Source: Leifsonia tongyongensis
GTDB lineage: Bacteria > Actinomycetota > Actinomycetes > Actinomycetales > Microbacteriaceae
Length of the DNA stretch: 64,000 nt
NCBI RefSeq assembly: GCF_010686705.1
Contig: NZ_JAAGWY010000002.1
Location: 1,080,197 to 1,144,196, forward strand
Direction: 5' to 3'
The position numbers were made by a program, and so were the translations under genes. Of this stretch, positions 50,680 to 60,086 are shown one piece after another. The stretch's first letter is position 1. Every line of letters begins with the position of its first letter. The notes below the pieces were generated by a model. The model ran no database searches and had not been told where the DNA came from. It saw only the letters and a list, made by a program, of their open reading frames with translations.

Positions 50680-53256
50680 GTGGGGGATGATCTGCCGCGC
50701 CTGAGGCGCCGCCATCCGATACTGCGGGTCATCGGTGTGATCCTGGCGGTCGTCGTCGCCCTGGCCATCATCGTCGGCGGTCTCGGCGTCTGGACCGTCA
50801 CCCGGTCGTTCCCGCAGACGTCCGGCACGATCCGGGTCCCCGGTCTCTCGGCGGCCGTGACCGTCTACCGCGACGATGCCGGCGTACCCCAGATCGAGGC
50901 CACGACCGCCGACGACCTGTTCAAGGCACAAGGGTTCGTCCACGCCCAGGATCGCTTCTGGGAGATGGATTTCCGTCGGCACGTCACAGCGGGTCGCCTC
51001 TCCGAGCTGTTCGGCGCGAGCCAGGTCGCGACCGATACGTTCATCCGAACCCTCGGCTGGCGCACCGTCGCCGAGCAGGAGGTCAAAGCCCTCGACCCGA
51101 CGTCGCTGCGGTACTACCAGGACTACGCCGACGGTGTGAACGCGTACCTGAAGGGCCATTCCGGCGCCGCCCTCTCACTGGAGTACGCCGTCCTCGGCCT
51201 GCAGAATCCCGGCTACTCCCCCGAACCGTGGACACCGGCGGACTCCGTCGCCTGGCTCAAGGCCATGGCCTGGGACCTCCGGTCGAACCTCGACGACGAG
51301 ATCGACCGGGCCCTGGCGCTGACCAAGCTGACACTCCAGCAGATCGCCCAGCTGCATCCGAGTTATCCGTATGCGCAGCATCCGACGATCACGGCACTCG
51401 GCGACGGTGACACGTCGCGGACGGCGCCGGCCGTGACCCCCGCGGCCGCGTCGACTCCCCCGACCGCGCCGGGAGAGGTCGGCGCCCTCGAAGAGCTCCA
51501 GTCGAGCCTCGCAGGGCTTCCGACACTGATGGGGCCGGCGGGCACCGACATCGGCTCGAACTCGTGGGTGGTCTCCGGCGCCCACACGGCGAGCGGAAAG
51601 CCGCTGCTCGCCAACGATCCCCACCTCGGAGCGGTCGAGCCCTCGGTCTGGTATCAGGTCGGTCTGCACTGCCGCGCAGTCACGAAGGCGTGCCCGTTCG
51701 ACGTGGCGGGCTTCAGCTTCTCCGGCCTTCCCGGGGTGATCATCGGGCACAACGACCGCATCGCCTGGGGGTTCACCAACCTGGCACCGGACGTCGCGGA
51801 CCTCTATGAAGAGAAGGTCACCGGCAACGCGTACGAGTACAACGGCAAGCAGGTGCCGCTCACGACCAGGAAGGAGACGATCAAGGTCGCTGGTGGCAAG
51901 CCTGTGACGATCACCGTCCGCTCGACGAGGCACGGGCCCATCGTCACCGGACTCACCCCCGCTTATGCCGCCATCGCGAAGAACCAGGCGAAGCGGCTGA
52001 GAGTGTCGGACGCCGCGTACCAGCTCTCCCTCCAGTGGACCGCGCTGCAGCCGGGGCACACCGCATCCGCGATCTTCGCCCTCGACTCCGCCACCGGCTG
52101 GGCCGGATTCCGTGCAGCCGCGGCCCAGTTCGACGTGCCGTCGCAGAATCTGCTCTACGCCGACGTCGACGGCAACATCGGCTACCAGGCTCCCGGGCGC
52201 ATCCCGATCCGTGCGAGCGGTGACGGCACGCTTCCCCTCCCTGGTTGGTCCAGCCAGTACGGCTGGATCGGATACATCCCGTTCGACAAGCTGCCGGCCG
52301 TCCTCAACCCGCCGAGCGGCTTCATCGTCACCGCCAACAACGCCGCCGTCGGCCCGGACTATCCGGCCATGATCACCCGCGACTGGGACTACGGTTACCG
52401 CGCCAACCGGATCACCGACCGTCTCGGCGCGCTCTTCGCCGCGGGCAAGAAGCTCACGGTCGCCGATTTCGCCGCCATTCAGGCCGACACCTTCGATGCC
52501 AACGCGGCGCAGCTCGCCCCGATCCTCACGTCCGACGGATTGCGCCCCTCCCTGACCAGCGGCGCCGCGAAAGGTGTCGCACTCCTGTCGCACTGGAACT
52601 ACCACGACGACGCTGACAGCGCCGCGGCCGCGTACTTCAACATCTTCTGGCGAAACCTGCTCGTCGACGCCTTCGGCCGCAAGCTCCCTGCCAGCGCGCC
52701 GCCCGTCGGCGGCGACCGGTGGTTCGAGGTCGTCGGCAATCTCGCGACCCAGCCCGAATCCCCGTGGTGGACGGACAAGAAGCTGGGTATCGCGGGGCGC
52801 GACCAGATGTTCGCCCATGCTGCAGACCAGGCCTGGGATGAGGCGGTCGACCTCATGGGGAACGATCCGTCGACGTGGCGCTGGGACCGCATCCACACCC
52901 TCGAACTGACGAATGCGAGCTTCGGGAAGTCGGGGATCGCTCCGATCGAGTGGCTCTTCAACCGCGGGCCGTATCCCGTCGCCGGATCGTCCTCCGTCGT
53001 CGACGCCGTCGGGTGGGACGCCTCCGTCGGCTACCAGGTCGACTGGGTACCCTCGATGCGCCAGGTTCTCGACCTGTCGGACTTCGACACATCGACCTGG
53101 GTGAACCTCACCGGCGAATCAGGCCACGCGTTCCATCCGAACTACGTCGACCAGACGGCCCTCTGGCAGGAGCACCAGACGCGGCCGTGGCCGTTCACGC
53201 TCGCCGCCGTCCGGTCGGCTGCCACACAGACGCTGACCTTGCAGCCGTCGTCCTGA
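50680..53256 (+). CDS. Penicillin acylase family amidohydrolase, membrane-anchored
   Basis: Protein of 858 residues. A basic N-terminus and one membrane helix (ILRVIGVILAVVVALAIIVGGLGV) precede an alpha subunit region (PQIEATTADDLFKAQGFVHAQDRFWEMDF), a Thr/Ala/Pro-rich spacer, and the beta subunit starting at the nucleophile Ser in IGSNSWVVSGAHT. Such Ntn hydrolases mature by self-cleavage before that Ser. Family members cleave beta-lactam side chains, acyl-homoserine lactones or other N-acyl amides; the substrate here is unknown. The GTG at 50680 has GAAGGAG. It converges on citrate synthase. Confidence 0.92.
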   Translation: MGDDLPRLRRRHPILRVIGVILAVVVALAIIVGGLGVWTVTRSFPQTSGTIRVPGLSAAVTVYRDDAGVPQIEATTADDLFKAQGFVHAQDRFWEMDFRRHVTAGRLSELFGASQVATDTFIRTLGWRTVAEQEVKALDPTSLRYYQDYADGVNAYLKGHSGAALSLEYAVLGLQNPGYSPEPWTPADSVAWLKAMAWDLRSNLDDEIDRALALTKLTLQQIAQLHPSYPYAQHPTITALGDGDTSRTAPAVTPAAASTPPTAPGEVGALEELQSSLAGLPTLMGPAGTDIGSNSWVVSGAHTASGKPLLANDPHLGAVEPSVWYQVGLHCRAVTKACPFDVAGFSFSGLPGVIIGHNDRIAWGFTNLAPDVADLYEEKVTGNAYEYNGKQVPLTTRKETIKVAGGKPVTITVRSTRHGPIVTGLTPAYAAIAKNQAKRLRVSDAAYQLSLQWTALQPGHTASAIFALDSATGWAGFRAAAAQFDVPSQNLLYADVDGNIGYQAPGRIPIRASGDGTLPLPGWSSQYGWIGYIPFDKLPAVLNPPSGFIVTANNAAVGPDYPAMITRDWDYGYRANRITDRLGALFAAGKKLTVADFAAIQADTFDANAAQLAPILTSDGLRPSLTSGAAKGVALLSHWNYHDDADSAAAAYFNIFWRNLLVDAFGRKLPASAPPVGGDRWFEVVGNLATQPESPWWTDKKLGIAGRDQMFAHAADQAWDEAVDLMGNDPSTWRWDRIHTLELTNASFGKSGIAPIEWLFNRGPYPVAGSSSVVDAVGWDASVGYQVDWVPSMRQVLDLSDFDTSTWVNLTGESGHAFHPNYVDQTALWQEHQTRPWPFTLAAVRSAATQTLTLQPSS

Positions 53257-53284
53257 CGGATCCACGAACCGACGGGTCGGCGAG

Positions 53285-54598
53285 CTACCGTTCGGCCGGC
53301 CAGGAACGCTCGGGCGAGCCGACGTAGAGCTGCTGCGGGCGGCCGATCTTGGTCGCGGGGTCGGCGATCATCTCGCGCCAGTGCGCGATCCAGCCCGGCA
53401 GGCGGCCGATCGCGAACAGCACAGTGAACATGCGGGTCGGGAAGCCCATCGCCTTGTAGATGACTCCGGTGTAGAAATCGACGTTCGGGTACAGCCTGCG
53501 CTCGATGAAATAGTCGTCGGCGAGCGCGACCTCCTCGAGCTCTTTCGCGATGTCGAGGAGCGGGTCGTGGATGCCCAGGGCGGTGAGCACCTCGTCGGCG
53601 CTCTCTTTCACGAGCCGGGCACGCGGGTCGAAGTTCTTGTACACGCGGTGCCCGAAGCCCATGAGCTTCACGCCCTCTTCTTTGCGCTTCACCCGTTCCA
53701 CGAACTTCTGCACGCTCTCGCCGGAGTCGCGGATCGACGCGAGCATGTCGAGCACTGCTTCGTTCGCACCACCGTGGAGTGGCCCGTAGAGAGCGTTGAT
53801 CCCGGCCGAGACCGAGGCGAAGAGGTTCGCCTGGGTCGAGCCGACAAGGCGGACGGTCGAGGTGGATGCATTCTGTTCGTGGTCCTCGTGGAGGATCAGC
53901 AGTCGCTCGAGAGCCTTGCTCAGCACGGGGTTCACCTCGTACGGCTCGGCCATCGTGCCGAAGTTGAGCCGGAGGAAGTTGTCGACGAAGCTGAGCGAGT
54001 TGTCCGGGTACAGGAACGCCTGACCGACGCTCTTCTTGTGGGCGTAAGCAGCGATGACCGGCAGCTTGGCCAGGAGGCGGATGGTCGACAGCTCGACCTG
54101 CTCCGGGTCGTGGACGCTCAGCGAGTCCTGGTAGAACGTGGACAGCGCGGAGACCGCGCTCGAGAGCACCGACATGGGGTGCGCGTCGTGCGGGAGTGCG
54201 CTGAAGAAGCGCTTCAGGTCCTCGTGCAGGAGGGTGTGGCGGCGGATCTTGTCGTCGAACTCGCTCAGTTCGCTCGCCGAGGGCAGCTCACCATGGATGA
54301 GCAGCCAGGCGACCTCGAGGAACGTCGAGTTCTGGGCGACCTGTTCGATCGGGTAGCCGCGGTAACGCAGGATGCCGGCGTCGCCGTCGATGTAGGTGAT
54401 GGCCGACCGCGTGGCCGCCGTGTTCACGAAACCGTAGTCGAGCGAGGTGAGGCCGGTCGAACGGGTGAGTGTTGAGAAGTCGATGCTCGCCGAACCGCTG
54501 GCGCTCTGCAGGATCGGGAATTCGGCCGTTCCGCCGGGCGTGCACAGGGTGGCCTTCTGCGCCTCGTCCCCTGCCGGGTCGGTGCCGAATCCGCTCAC
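53285..54598 (-). CDS. gltA: Citrate synthase (type II)
   Basis: Protein of 437 residues that condenses oxaloacetate and acetyl-CoA in the TCA cycle. Active-site residues: His in LHEDHEQNASTSTVR, the second His in YGPLHGGANEAV, GFGHRVYKNFDPR, and the Asp in YPNVDFYTGVIYKA. The N-terminal domain typical of the hexameric, NADH-sensitive class is present (FDTG-like start replaced by TLCTPGGTAEFPIL). The GTG at 54598 follows AGGAGG with 5-base spacing; an earlier ATG at 54697 has no support. It lies downstream of dapC on the same strand, separated by 131 bases with a likely own promoter. Confidence 0.95.
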   Translation of the reverse strand: MSGFGTDPAGDEAQKATLCTPGGTAEFPILQSASGSASIDFSTLTRSTGLTSLDYGFVNTAATRSAITYIDGDAGILRYRGYPIEQVAQNSTFLEVAWLLIHGELPSASELSEFDDKIRRHTLLHEDLKRFFSALPHDAHPMSVLSSAVSALSTFYQDSLSVHDPEQVELSTIRLLAKLPVIAAYAHKKSVGQAFLYPDNSLSFVDNFLRLNFGTMAEPYEVNPVLSKALERLLILHEDHEQNASTSTVRLVGSTQANLFASVSAGINALYGPLHGGANEAVLDMLASIRDSGESVQKFVERVKRKEEGVKLMGFGHRVYKNFDPRARLVKESADEVLTALGIHDPLLDIAKELEEVALADDYFIERRLYPNVDFYTGVIYKAMGFPTRMFTVLFAIGRLPGWIAHWREMIADPATKIGRPQQLYVGSPERSWPAER

Positions 54599-54729
54599 AA
54601 CGCCTCCTGGATGTCTGCCTGCTGATGTGCGCGCGCGCCGATCGTTACAGCGCCGCAAAGAGTCCTGTGGATACAGCCTATGGGCAAACGAGGACAACTG
54701 TTACATCGTCCAAGCGGGCCCCCAGGGCG

Positions 54730-55848
54730 TTAGAGAGACTCTCCAAAAGTGGTCAATCGGTCGGCCGCCGAGGCGATCCGCTCATCCGTCGCCGTCAGGG
54801 ACAGGCGCACATGCTGGGGAAAGAAGTCCCCGTAGAAGACGCCAGGACCGGCCAGGATTCCGAGGTCGGCGAGGCGTGCGATGCTCTCCCACGCTCCCCG
54901 GCCCTCGGTCGCCCACAGGTAGAGTCCACCCTCGCTCCGGTCGATTCGGAAACCTGCCGACTCCAGCGCCGGCTTGAGCACCTCGCGACGGCGGCGATAG
55001 CGCTCCCGCTGCTCGCTGACGTGCCGGTCGTCTGCCAGCGCGACGGTCATCGCAGCCTGCAGCGGCGCGGGGACCATGAGGCCCGCGTGCTTGCGTACCG
55101 TGACCAGACGGTCGATGAGGATGCTGCAGCCGGCGACGAACGCCGCTCGATAGCCGGCCAGGTTGGACTGCTTGCTGAGCGAGTAGACGGCCAGCACGTC
55201 GCGGCGGTCGCCCGCGATCACCCGCGGATCGAGGATGCTCGGGATGCGCTCGCGATCCCACGGCGCCTCCCAGCCCAGCTCGGCGTAGCACTCGTCACTC
55301 GCGATGACCGCCCCCAGCTCGCGCGCCCGCTCCACCATGCGGCGAAGCGCGTCGACACCGAGCACACTGCCGTCAGGATTCCCGGGACTGTTGACCCAGA
55401 CGAGACGGGTCTCCTCCGGCCACTCGGAGGGATCGTCGCTCGCGAACGCCGTCGCCCCCGCGAATGCGGCGCCGATCGCGTACGTCGGGTATGCGGCCCT
55501 CGGATGCACGACGACGTCGCCGTCGCCGAGACCGAGCATGAACGGCAGGAACGCGACCAGCTCCTTCGAGCCGATGGTCGGAAGGACGTTCGCGACGGTC
55601 AGGTCGCTCACGCCGCGACGCCGGGCGAACCAGGCGACGATGGCTTCACGCAGCGCAGGAGTCCCCACGGTCTGGGGGTAGGCGTGCGCGTCCGTCGCCT
55701 CGGAGAGGGCTTCACGGATGAGCGCAGGGGTCGGGTCGACCGGCGATCCGATGGACAGGTCGACGATGCCGAGCGGATGCGCGCGGGCACGCTCCGCGAA
55801 CGGGAGCATCTGATCCCACGGGTAGTCGGGAAGAGGGCCGAGTGCCAC
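54730..55848 (-). CDS. dapC: Succinyldiaminopimelate transaminase DapC
   Basis: Cytoplasmic PLP aminotransferase of 372 residues. Start MALGPLPDYPWDQMLPFAE and LSIGSPVDPTP are typical of the actinobacterial DapC family. WVNSPGNPDGSV, SDECYAELGW and the PLP lysine in YSLSKQSNLAGYR are all present. It converts N-succinyl-2-amino-6-oxopimelate to N-succinyl-L,L-diaminopimelate, the step between DapD and DapE. GTG at 55848, 6 bases after the ferredoxin stop, a common fdxA-dapC arrangement. Confidence 0.93.
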   Translation of the reverse strand: MALGPLPDYPWDQMLPFAERARAHPLGIVDLSIGSPVDPTPALIREALSEATDAHAYPQTVGTPALREAIVAWFARRRGVSDLTVANVLPTIGSKELVAFLPFMLGLGDGDVVVHPRAAYPTYAIGAAFAGATAFASDDPSEWPEETRLVWVNSPGNPDGSVLGVDALRRMVERARELGAVIASDECYAELGWEAPWDRERIPSILDPRVIAGDRRDVLAVYSLSKQSNLAGYRAAFVAGCSILIDRLVTVRKHAGLMVPAPLQAAMTVALADDRHVSEQRERYRRRREVLKPALESAGFRIDRSEGGLYLWATEGRGAWESIARLADLGILAGPGVFYGDFFPQHVRLSLTATDERIASAADRLTTFGESL

Positions 55849-55854
55849 GACGCG

Positions 55855-56178
55855 TCAGGCGTGGGCCTGCGGCGGGAGGGCCGAAATCAGCGGGTGATCC
55901 TTGGCGATCACGCCCACCTTCGCAGCTCCACCCGGCGAGCCGATGTCGTCGAAGAACTCCACATTCGCCTTGTAGTAGTCGGCCCACTGCTCGGGCAGGT
56001 CGTCTTCGTAGTAGATGGCCTCGACCGGGCAGACCGGCTCGCACGCACCGCAGTCGACGCATTCGTCGGGGTGGATGTAGAGCGAACGCTCACCCTCGTA
56101 GATGCAGTCGACGGGACATTCGTCGATGCAGGCGCGATCTTTCACGTCGACGCAGGGCAAGGCGATGACGTAGGTCAC
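55855..56178 (-). CDS. fdxA: 7Fe-type ferredoxin
   Basis: Protein of 107 residues. An N-terminal cluster motif (C9, then C17-IDE-C21-P) and a second motif C40-VD-C43-GA-C46-EPV-C50-P provide ligands for a 3Fe-4S and a 4Fe-4S cluster; an additional C25 is present. The C-terminal extension ([19 protein letters not shown]) is standard for FdxA/FdxC. Electron carrier in the cytoplasm. GTG start at 56178. It lies immediately upstream of dapC and is probably co-transcribed, although no direct link to lysine synthesis is known. Confidence 0.94.
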   Translation of the reverse strand: MTYVIALPCVDVKDRACIDECPVDCIYEGERSLYIHPDECVDCGACEPVCPVEAIYYEDDLPEQWADYYKANVEFFDDIGSPGGAAKVGVIAKDHPLISALPPQAHA

Positions 56179-56211
56179 AGTGGTCGAGGTCCCTTCACGT
56201 GGAGTTGCCTT

Positions 56212-56598
56212 CTAGCTTAGGCGGTTTTGGGCGACCGCTCCCCGCTGCGGAAGGCGGGGCCACGCGATGACGATGGCGGCGATGACGATCGGCGCGACCA
56301 CCCAGATCTTGCCGAGCAGGTCGTCGGGGATGAGGACCGAACCGCCCACACCCTTGAGCGAGAACAGGAACGTCATGACGATGGTGCCGAGCGCCGCCGC
56401 GAGGGCCTGCGCGCGACCGGCGTTGAGCAGTCGCAGACCGATGAGCAGGCAGGTGTAGGCGAGCAGTGCGACCGTGATCCCCCACGGCACCGGAACCCCG
56501 GCAATGGTGACGGTCGACTGGTGCGCGACCGTGCCGACGGCGCCGAGGATGGCCCCGGCGATGAAGAGCAGGACGAGGTTGAGGATCCGCGCGGCCAT
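56212..56598 (-). CDS. DUF6113-like four-helix membrane protein
   Basis: Protein of 128 residues with four membrane helices (first: NLVLLFIAGAILGAVGTVAH; last: VVAPIVIAAIVIAWPRL). No catalytic motif. First gene of the minus-strand run leading into fdxA and dapC, 33 bases upstream of fdxA. It resembles DUF6113-type actinobacterial proteins; function unknown. Confidence 0.75.
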   Translation of the reverse strand: MAARILNLVLLFIAGAILGAVGTVAHQSTVTIAGVPVPWGITVALLAYTCLLIGLRLLNAGRAQALAAALGTIVMTFLFSLKGVGGSVLIPDDLLGKIWVVAPIVIAAIVIAWPRLPQRGAVAQNRLS

Positions 56599-56649
56599 GT
56601 CGTCATCCTAACTGGACAGGTCCGCTGCCGAACGTCTAGGGTCGAATGA

Positions 56650-56668
56650 GTAAGGTTAGCCTTACCAA
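56650..56668 (+). promoter_or_regulatory. DtxR/IdeR-type iron box upstream of efeU
   Basis: The 19-base sequence GTAAGGTTAGCCTTACCAA closely matches the consensus palindrome TTAGGTTAGSCTAACCTWA of DtxR/IdeR iron repressors. It lies 31 bases before the efeU GTG, where it should block transcription when Fe2+ is plentiful. It also shows that an in-frame ATG at 56646, which falls on the box, is not the efeU start. Confidence 0.8.
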
Positions 56669-56699
56669 CATTCCCCACCCTCCATCCCGAGAGACAACT

Positions 56700-57566
56700 G
56701 TGCTCGCAAACTACCTGATCGGCCTTCGCGAAGGCCTCGAAGCCGCCCTGGTCGTCGGCATCCTCGTCGCCTACATCGTCAAGGTCGGCCGGCGCGATGT
56801 GCTCCGCAACCTGTGGTTCGGGGTCGGGATCGCGATCGTCGTCCCCCTCGGGATCGGCGCGCTCCTCACCTGGGGCCCTTACGGGATGAGCTTCGAAGCA
56901 CAGGAGATCGTGGGCGGCAGTCTCTCGATCGTCGCCGTCGGCCTGGTCACCTGGATGATCTTCTGGATGGGCCGCACGGCGCGCACACTCAAGAGCACAC
57001 TGCACACCCGCGTCGACAGCGCACTTCTCGGCGCCGGCTGGGGCATCATCATCCTCGCGGCCGTCAGCGTCGGCCGGGAAGGCATCGAGACCTCGCTGTT
57101 CGTCTGGGCGACCGTCGCATCCGTCGGAGGCAGCGTGATCCCGGCAGTCGGCGCGCTTCTCGGAATCCTCACCGCCGTCGTCATCGAGATCTTCATCTAC
57201 CGCGGCTTCGTCAGGATCAACCTCGGAAAGTTCTTCACCTGGACCGGCGTCTTCCTCATCGTGGTGGCCGCCGGCGTACTCGCCTACGGGGTCGGCGACC
57301 TGCAGGAAGCCGGGGTCGTACCCGGTGCCGGCCGCCACGCCTACGACATCAGCGCGATCATCCCGTCGAGCAGCTGGTACGGCACCGTCCTCCAGGGCAT
57401 CGTGAACTTCAACCCCTCGCCGACGTGGCTCCAGGTGGGCGTCTGGGTCGCCTATCTGGCCGTCGTCGGCACCCTGTACTTCCGTCAGCACCGTTCCGCC
57501 GTCACGCGACCCGCCACGGCACAGGCCGCCGCACCTGCGGCGCCTCGCCCGACCGCCGCGTCCTAA
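56700..57566 (+). CDS. efeU: Iron permease EfeU (FTR1 family)
   Basis: Membrane protein of 288 residues with seven helices. Both FTR1 iron motifs are present: REGLEAALVVGI in the first helix and REGIETSLFVW in the fourth. It imports iron across the cytoplasmic membrane. The GTG at 56700 places the REGLE motif at its usual distance from the N-terminus. First gene of efeUOB, controlled by the iron box upstream. The C-terminus is Ala/Pro-rich. Confidence 0.94.
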   Translation: MLANYLIGLREGLEAALVVGILVAYIVKVGRRDVLRNLWFGVGIAIVVPLGIGALLTWGPYGMSFEAQEIVGGSLSIVAVGLVTWMIFWMGRTARTLKSTLHTRVDSALLGAGWGIIILAAVSVGREGIETSLFVWATVASVGGSVIPAVGALLGILTAVVIEIFIYRGFVRINLGKFFTWTGVFLIVVAAGVLAYGVGDLQEAGVVPGAGRHAYDISAIIPSSSWYGTVLQGIVNFNPSPTWLQVGVWVAYLAVVGTLYFRQHRSAVTRPATAQAAAPAAPRPTAAS

Positions 57567-57582
57567 GAGGAGAGACCACTCC

Positions 57583-58749
57583 ATGAAGACCCGACACTTC
57601 GGCGCGCTCGCGGGCGCAGTCGCAGTCGCCATCGCACTGACCGGATGCGTGCCCAACCGCGCATCCGCCGACGCGGAGGCACTCGCCGTCTCCGTCACCG
57701 ACGACACGTGTACCGTCTCGAAGGCGACCGCACCGGGCGGCCCCGTGACGTTCCAGGTGACCAACAACGGTACCGACGTCAACGAGTTCGAGATCCTCGC
57801 GGCCGACAAGCTGCGCATCGCCGGCGAGAAGGAGAACATCGGGCCGGGTACGACCGTCAACTACGTGGTCCAGCTCGCCGAGGGCACCTACTACACGGCG
57901 TGCAAGAAGGGCATGGTCGGCGACCTGGTCGATGTCAGGACGTTCACCGTCACTGCTGGCAAGACGTCGAAGGCCAGCCAGAGCGAGAGCAGGCAGATCG
58001 CCCAGGCGGTGACGAACTACATCTCGTACGTCAAGGACCAGAGCGGCCAGCTGCTCACGGCGACCCAGAAGTTCGCGGCAGCATACGCCGCCGGCGAGGT
58101 GGCTGCCGCTCGCGCGCAGTACCCCGCCACGCGCAGGTTCTACGAGCGCATCGAGCCGACCGCCGAGCAGTTCGGCGACATCGACCCGGCCCTCGACCTG
58201 CGCGAGGCCGACCTCGAACAGGGTCAGGCCTGGACCGGCTGGCACCGGATCGAGAAGGACCTATGGGCGCCCGCCGGATACACGGCGGCCACGCCTGCCG
58301 AGCGGACGAAGCTTGCCGACAAGCTCGTCTCCGACACCCGGAAGCTGTACGACCTGGTCCACGCGAAGGACTTCACCCTGACGATCGACCAGATCTCCAA
58401 CGGCGCGATCGGCCTGATGGAGGAGGTGTCGCGCACCAAGATCACCGGTGAAGAGGAGACCTTCTCGCACACCGACCTGTGGGACTTCATGGGCAACGTG
58501 GAAGGCGCCGACGTGGCGTACGGCATCGTGCGCGGCATCGCTTCGGCGCGTGGTGTCGACGGCAGGGCCGTCGTGAAACAGCTCGACACCCGGTTCGCCG
58601 CGATCACCGCACAGCTCTCCGCCTACCGCAGCGGCAGCGGCTACGTTCCATACACCGCGCTCAGCACCGCACAGGTGAAGGAACTCTCCGACGGTGTCAA
58701 CGCGCTGAGCGAGCCGCTCAGCAAGCTCACGTCGATCATCGTCGAATAG
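57583..58749 (+). CDS. efeO: Iron-uptake lipoprotein EfeO (cupredoxin plus M75 domain)
   Basis: Protein of 388 residues. Signal peptide with lipobox (ALTGC) for attachment to the outer face of the membrane; a cupredoxin-like domain (about 35-125, with DVNEFEIL and TYYTACKKG); and a C-terminal imelysin/M75-like domain with the metal-binding HxxE (GWHRIEKDLW). It is thought to capture and hand over iron to EfeU. RBS GAGGAGAG before the ATG, 16 bases after efeU. Confidence 0.93.
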   Translation: MKTRHFGALAGAVAVAIALTGCVPNRASADAEALAVSVTDDTCTVSKATAPGGPVTFQVTNNGTDVNEFEILAADKLRIAGEKENIGPGTTVNYVVQLAEGTYYTACKKGMVGDLVDVRTFTVTAGKTSKASQSESRQIAQAVTNYISYVKDQSGQLLTATQKFAAAYAAGEVAAARAQYPATRRFYERIEPTAEQFGDIDPALDLREADLEQGQAWTGWHRIEKDLWAPAGYTAATPAERTKLADKLVSDTRKLYDLVHAKDFTLTIDQISNGAIGLMEEVSRTKITGEEETFSHTDLWDFMGNVEGADVAYGIVRGIASARGVDGRAVVKQLDTRFAAITAQLSAYRSGSGYVPYTALSTAQVKELSDGVNALSEPLSKLTSIIVE

Positions 58750-58755
58750 GGCCGC

Positions 58756-60054
58756 GTGGCTGAGGACACCAACGAATCCGCCGCCCCCGGGCTGTCCCGT
58801 CGTGGACTGCTCGGGCTCGCAGGTGCGACCCTCGGCGCCGGGATGCTGGGCGCCGGGGCCGGCATCGCGCTCGACCGCACCGTGCTCGCCACCGCCGGAG
58901 CCGGATCGGGCTCCGCGGCGGTCTACGCGTTCCACGGCGACCACCAGGCCGGAATCACGACCGCCGCCCAGGACCGTCTGCACTTCGCCGCGTTCGACAC
59001 CGCGCCCGACCTCGATCGTGCCGGCCTCATCGAACTCCTGAAGGACTGGACCGTCGCAGCGGCGCGGATGACGCAGGGCGAGTCCGCCGGCGCGGCCGGT
59101 CCCGCAAGCGGTCCACTCGACGCTCCGCCCGACGACACCGGCGAAGCCCTCGACCTGCCGCCGGCCGGCCTGACGCTCACCTTCGGCTTCGGGCCGACGC
59201 TTTTCCGCACCGGCGACGGGGTCGACCGTTTCGGGCTCGCGTCCCGGCGACCCGCCGCGCTCGTCGAGCTCCCCCACTTCCCCGGAGATGCCCTCGTCGA
59301 ATCCCTCACCGGCGGAGATCTCTGTGTCCAGGCGTGCAGCGACGACCCGCAGGTGGCGGTGCACGCGATCCGCAACCTTTCGAGGATCGCCTTCGGTCGC
59401 GCATCCATCCGCTGGTCCCAGCTGGGGTTCGGCCGCACCTCGGCGACGACACGCGCGCAGGTCACGCCGCGCAACCTTTTCGGCTTCAAAGACGGAACGG
59501 CGAACATCAAAGCCGAGGACACGACGGTCGTCCGTGACCAGGTGTGGGCGGCGGAATCCGACGGTGCGGCCTGGATGGGGGGAGGATCGTACCTGGTCGC
59601 CCGGAAGATCCGCATGGTCATCGAGACCTGGGACCGCCAGCAGCTCGGCGAGCAGCAGCGCATCATCGGGCGCGACAAAGGCGAAGGAGCACCTCTCTCA
59701 GGGGGAACCGAGTTCACCGAGCCGAACTTCCTCGCCGTGGCTCCCGACGGCGGGACGAAGATCGACCCGGATTCGCACGTGCGGCTCGCCCACCCGAGTA
59801 CGAACAACGGTGCCCAGCTCTTGCGCCGCGGCTACAACTTCGTCGACGGCAACGATGAGCTCGGCCGCCTGAACGCCGGGCTCTTCTTCATCGCATTCCA
59901 GCGCGACCCGCGCAAGCAGTTCATCCCGATCCAGCAGCGGCTGGCGCGCAGCGACGCGATGAACGAGTACCTGAAGCACGTCGGCTCCGCGATCTTCGCG
60001 GTGCCACCGGGAGCACGCCCCGGCAGCTACCTCGGGGCCGGCCTCTTCGCGTAG
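58756..60054 (+). CDS. efeB: Deferrochelatase/Dyp-type peroxidase EfeB
   Basis: Protein of 432 residues. Twin-arginine signal (LSRRGLLGLAGATLGAG), the Dyp catalytic GxxDG motif (GFKDGTAN), and the proximal heme His in VRLAHPSTNN. It is exported folded by the Tat system, of which TatB is encoded at 45.9 kb, and oxidises Fe2+ or releases iron from heme in characterised relatives. GTG start 6 bases after efeO; last gene of the operon. Confidence 0.94.
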   Translation: MAEDTNESAAPGLSRRGLLGLAGATLGAGMLGAGAGIALDRTVLATAGAGSGSAAVYAFHGDHQAGITTAAQDRLHFAAFDTAPDLDRAGLIELLKDWTVAAARMTQGESAGAAGPASGPLDAPPDDTGEALDLPPAGLTLTFGFGPTLFRTGDGVDRFGLASRRPAALVELPHFPGDALVESLTGGDLCVQACSDDPQVAVHAIRNLSRIAFGRASIRWSQLGFGRTSATTRAQVTPRNLFGFKDGTANIKAEDTTVVRDQVWAAESDGAAWMGGGSYLVARKIRMVIETWDRQQLGEQQRIIGRDKGEGAPLSGGTEFTEPNFLAVAPDGGTKIDPDSHVRLAHPSTNNGAQLLRRGYNFVDGNDELGRLNAGLFFIAFQRDPRKQFIPIQQRLARSDAMNEYLKHVGSAIFAVPPGARPGSYLGAGLFA

Positions 60055-60086
60055 CCGTGCGCGCGGCTCGGGCCCGGCCCCTCAGC

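Noticed and set aside
56646-56699. Earlier ATG for efeU
   Set aside because: It lies on the DtxR-type box, and the extra residues do not belong to the permease family.
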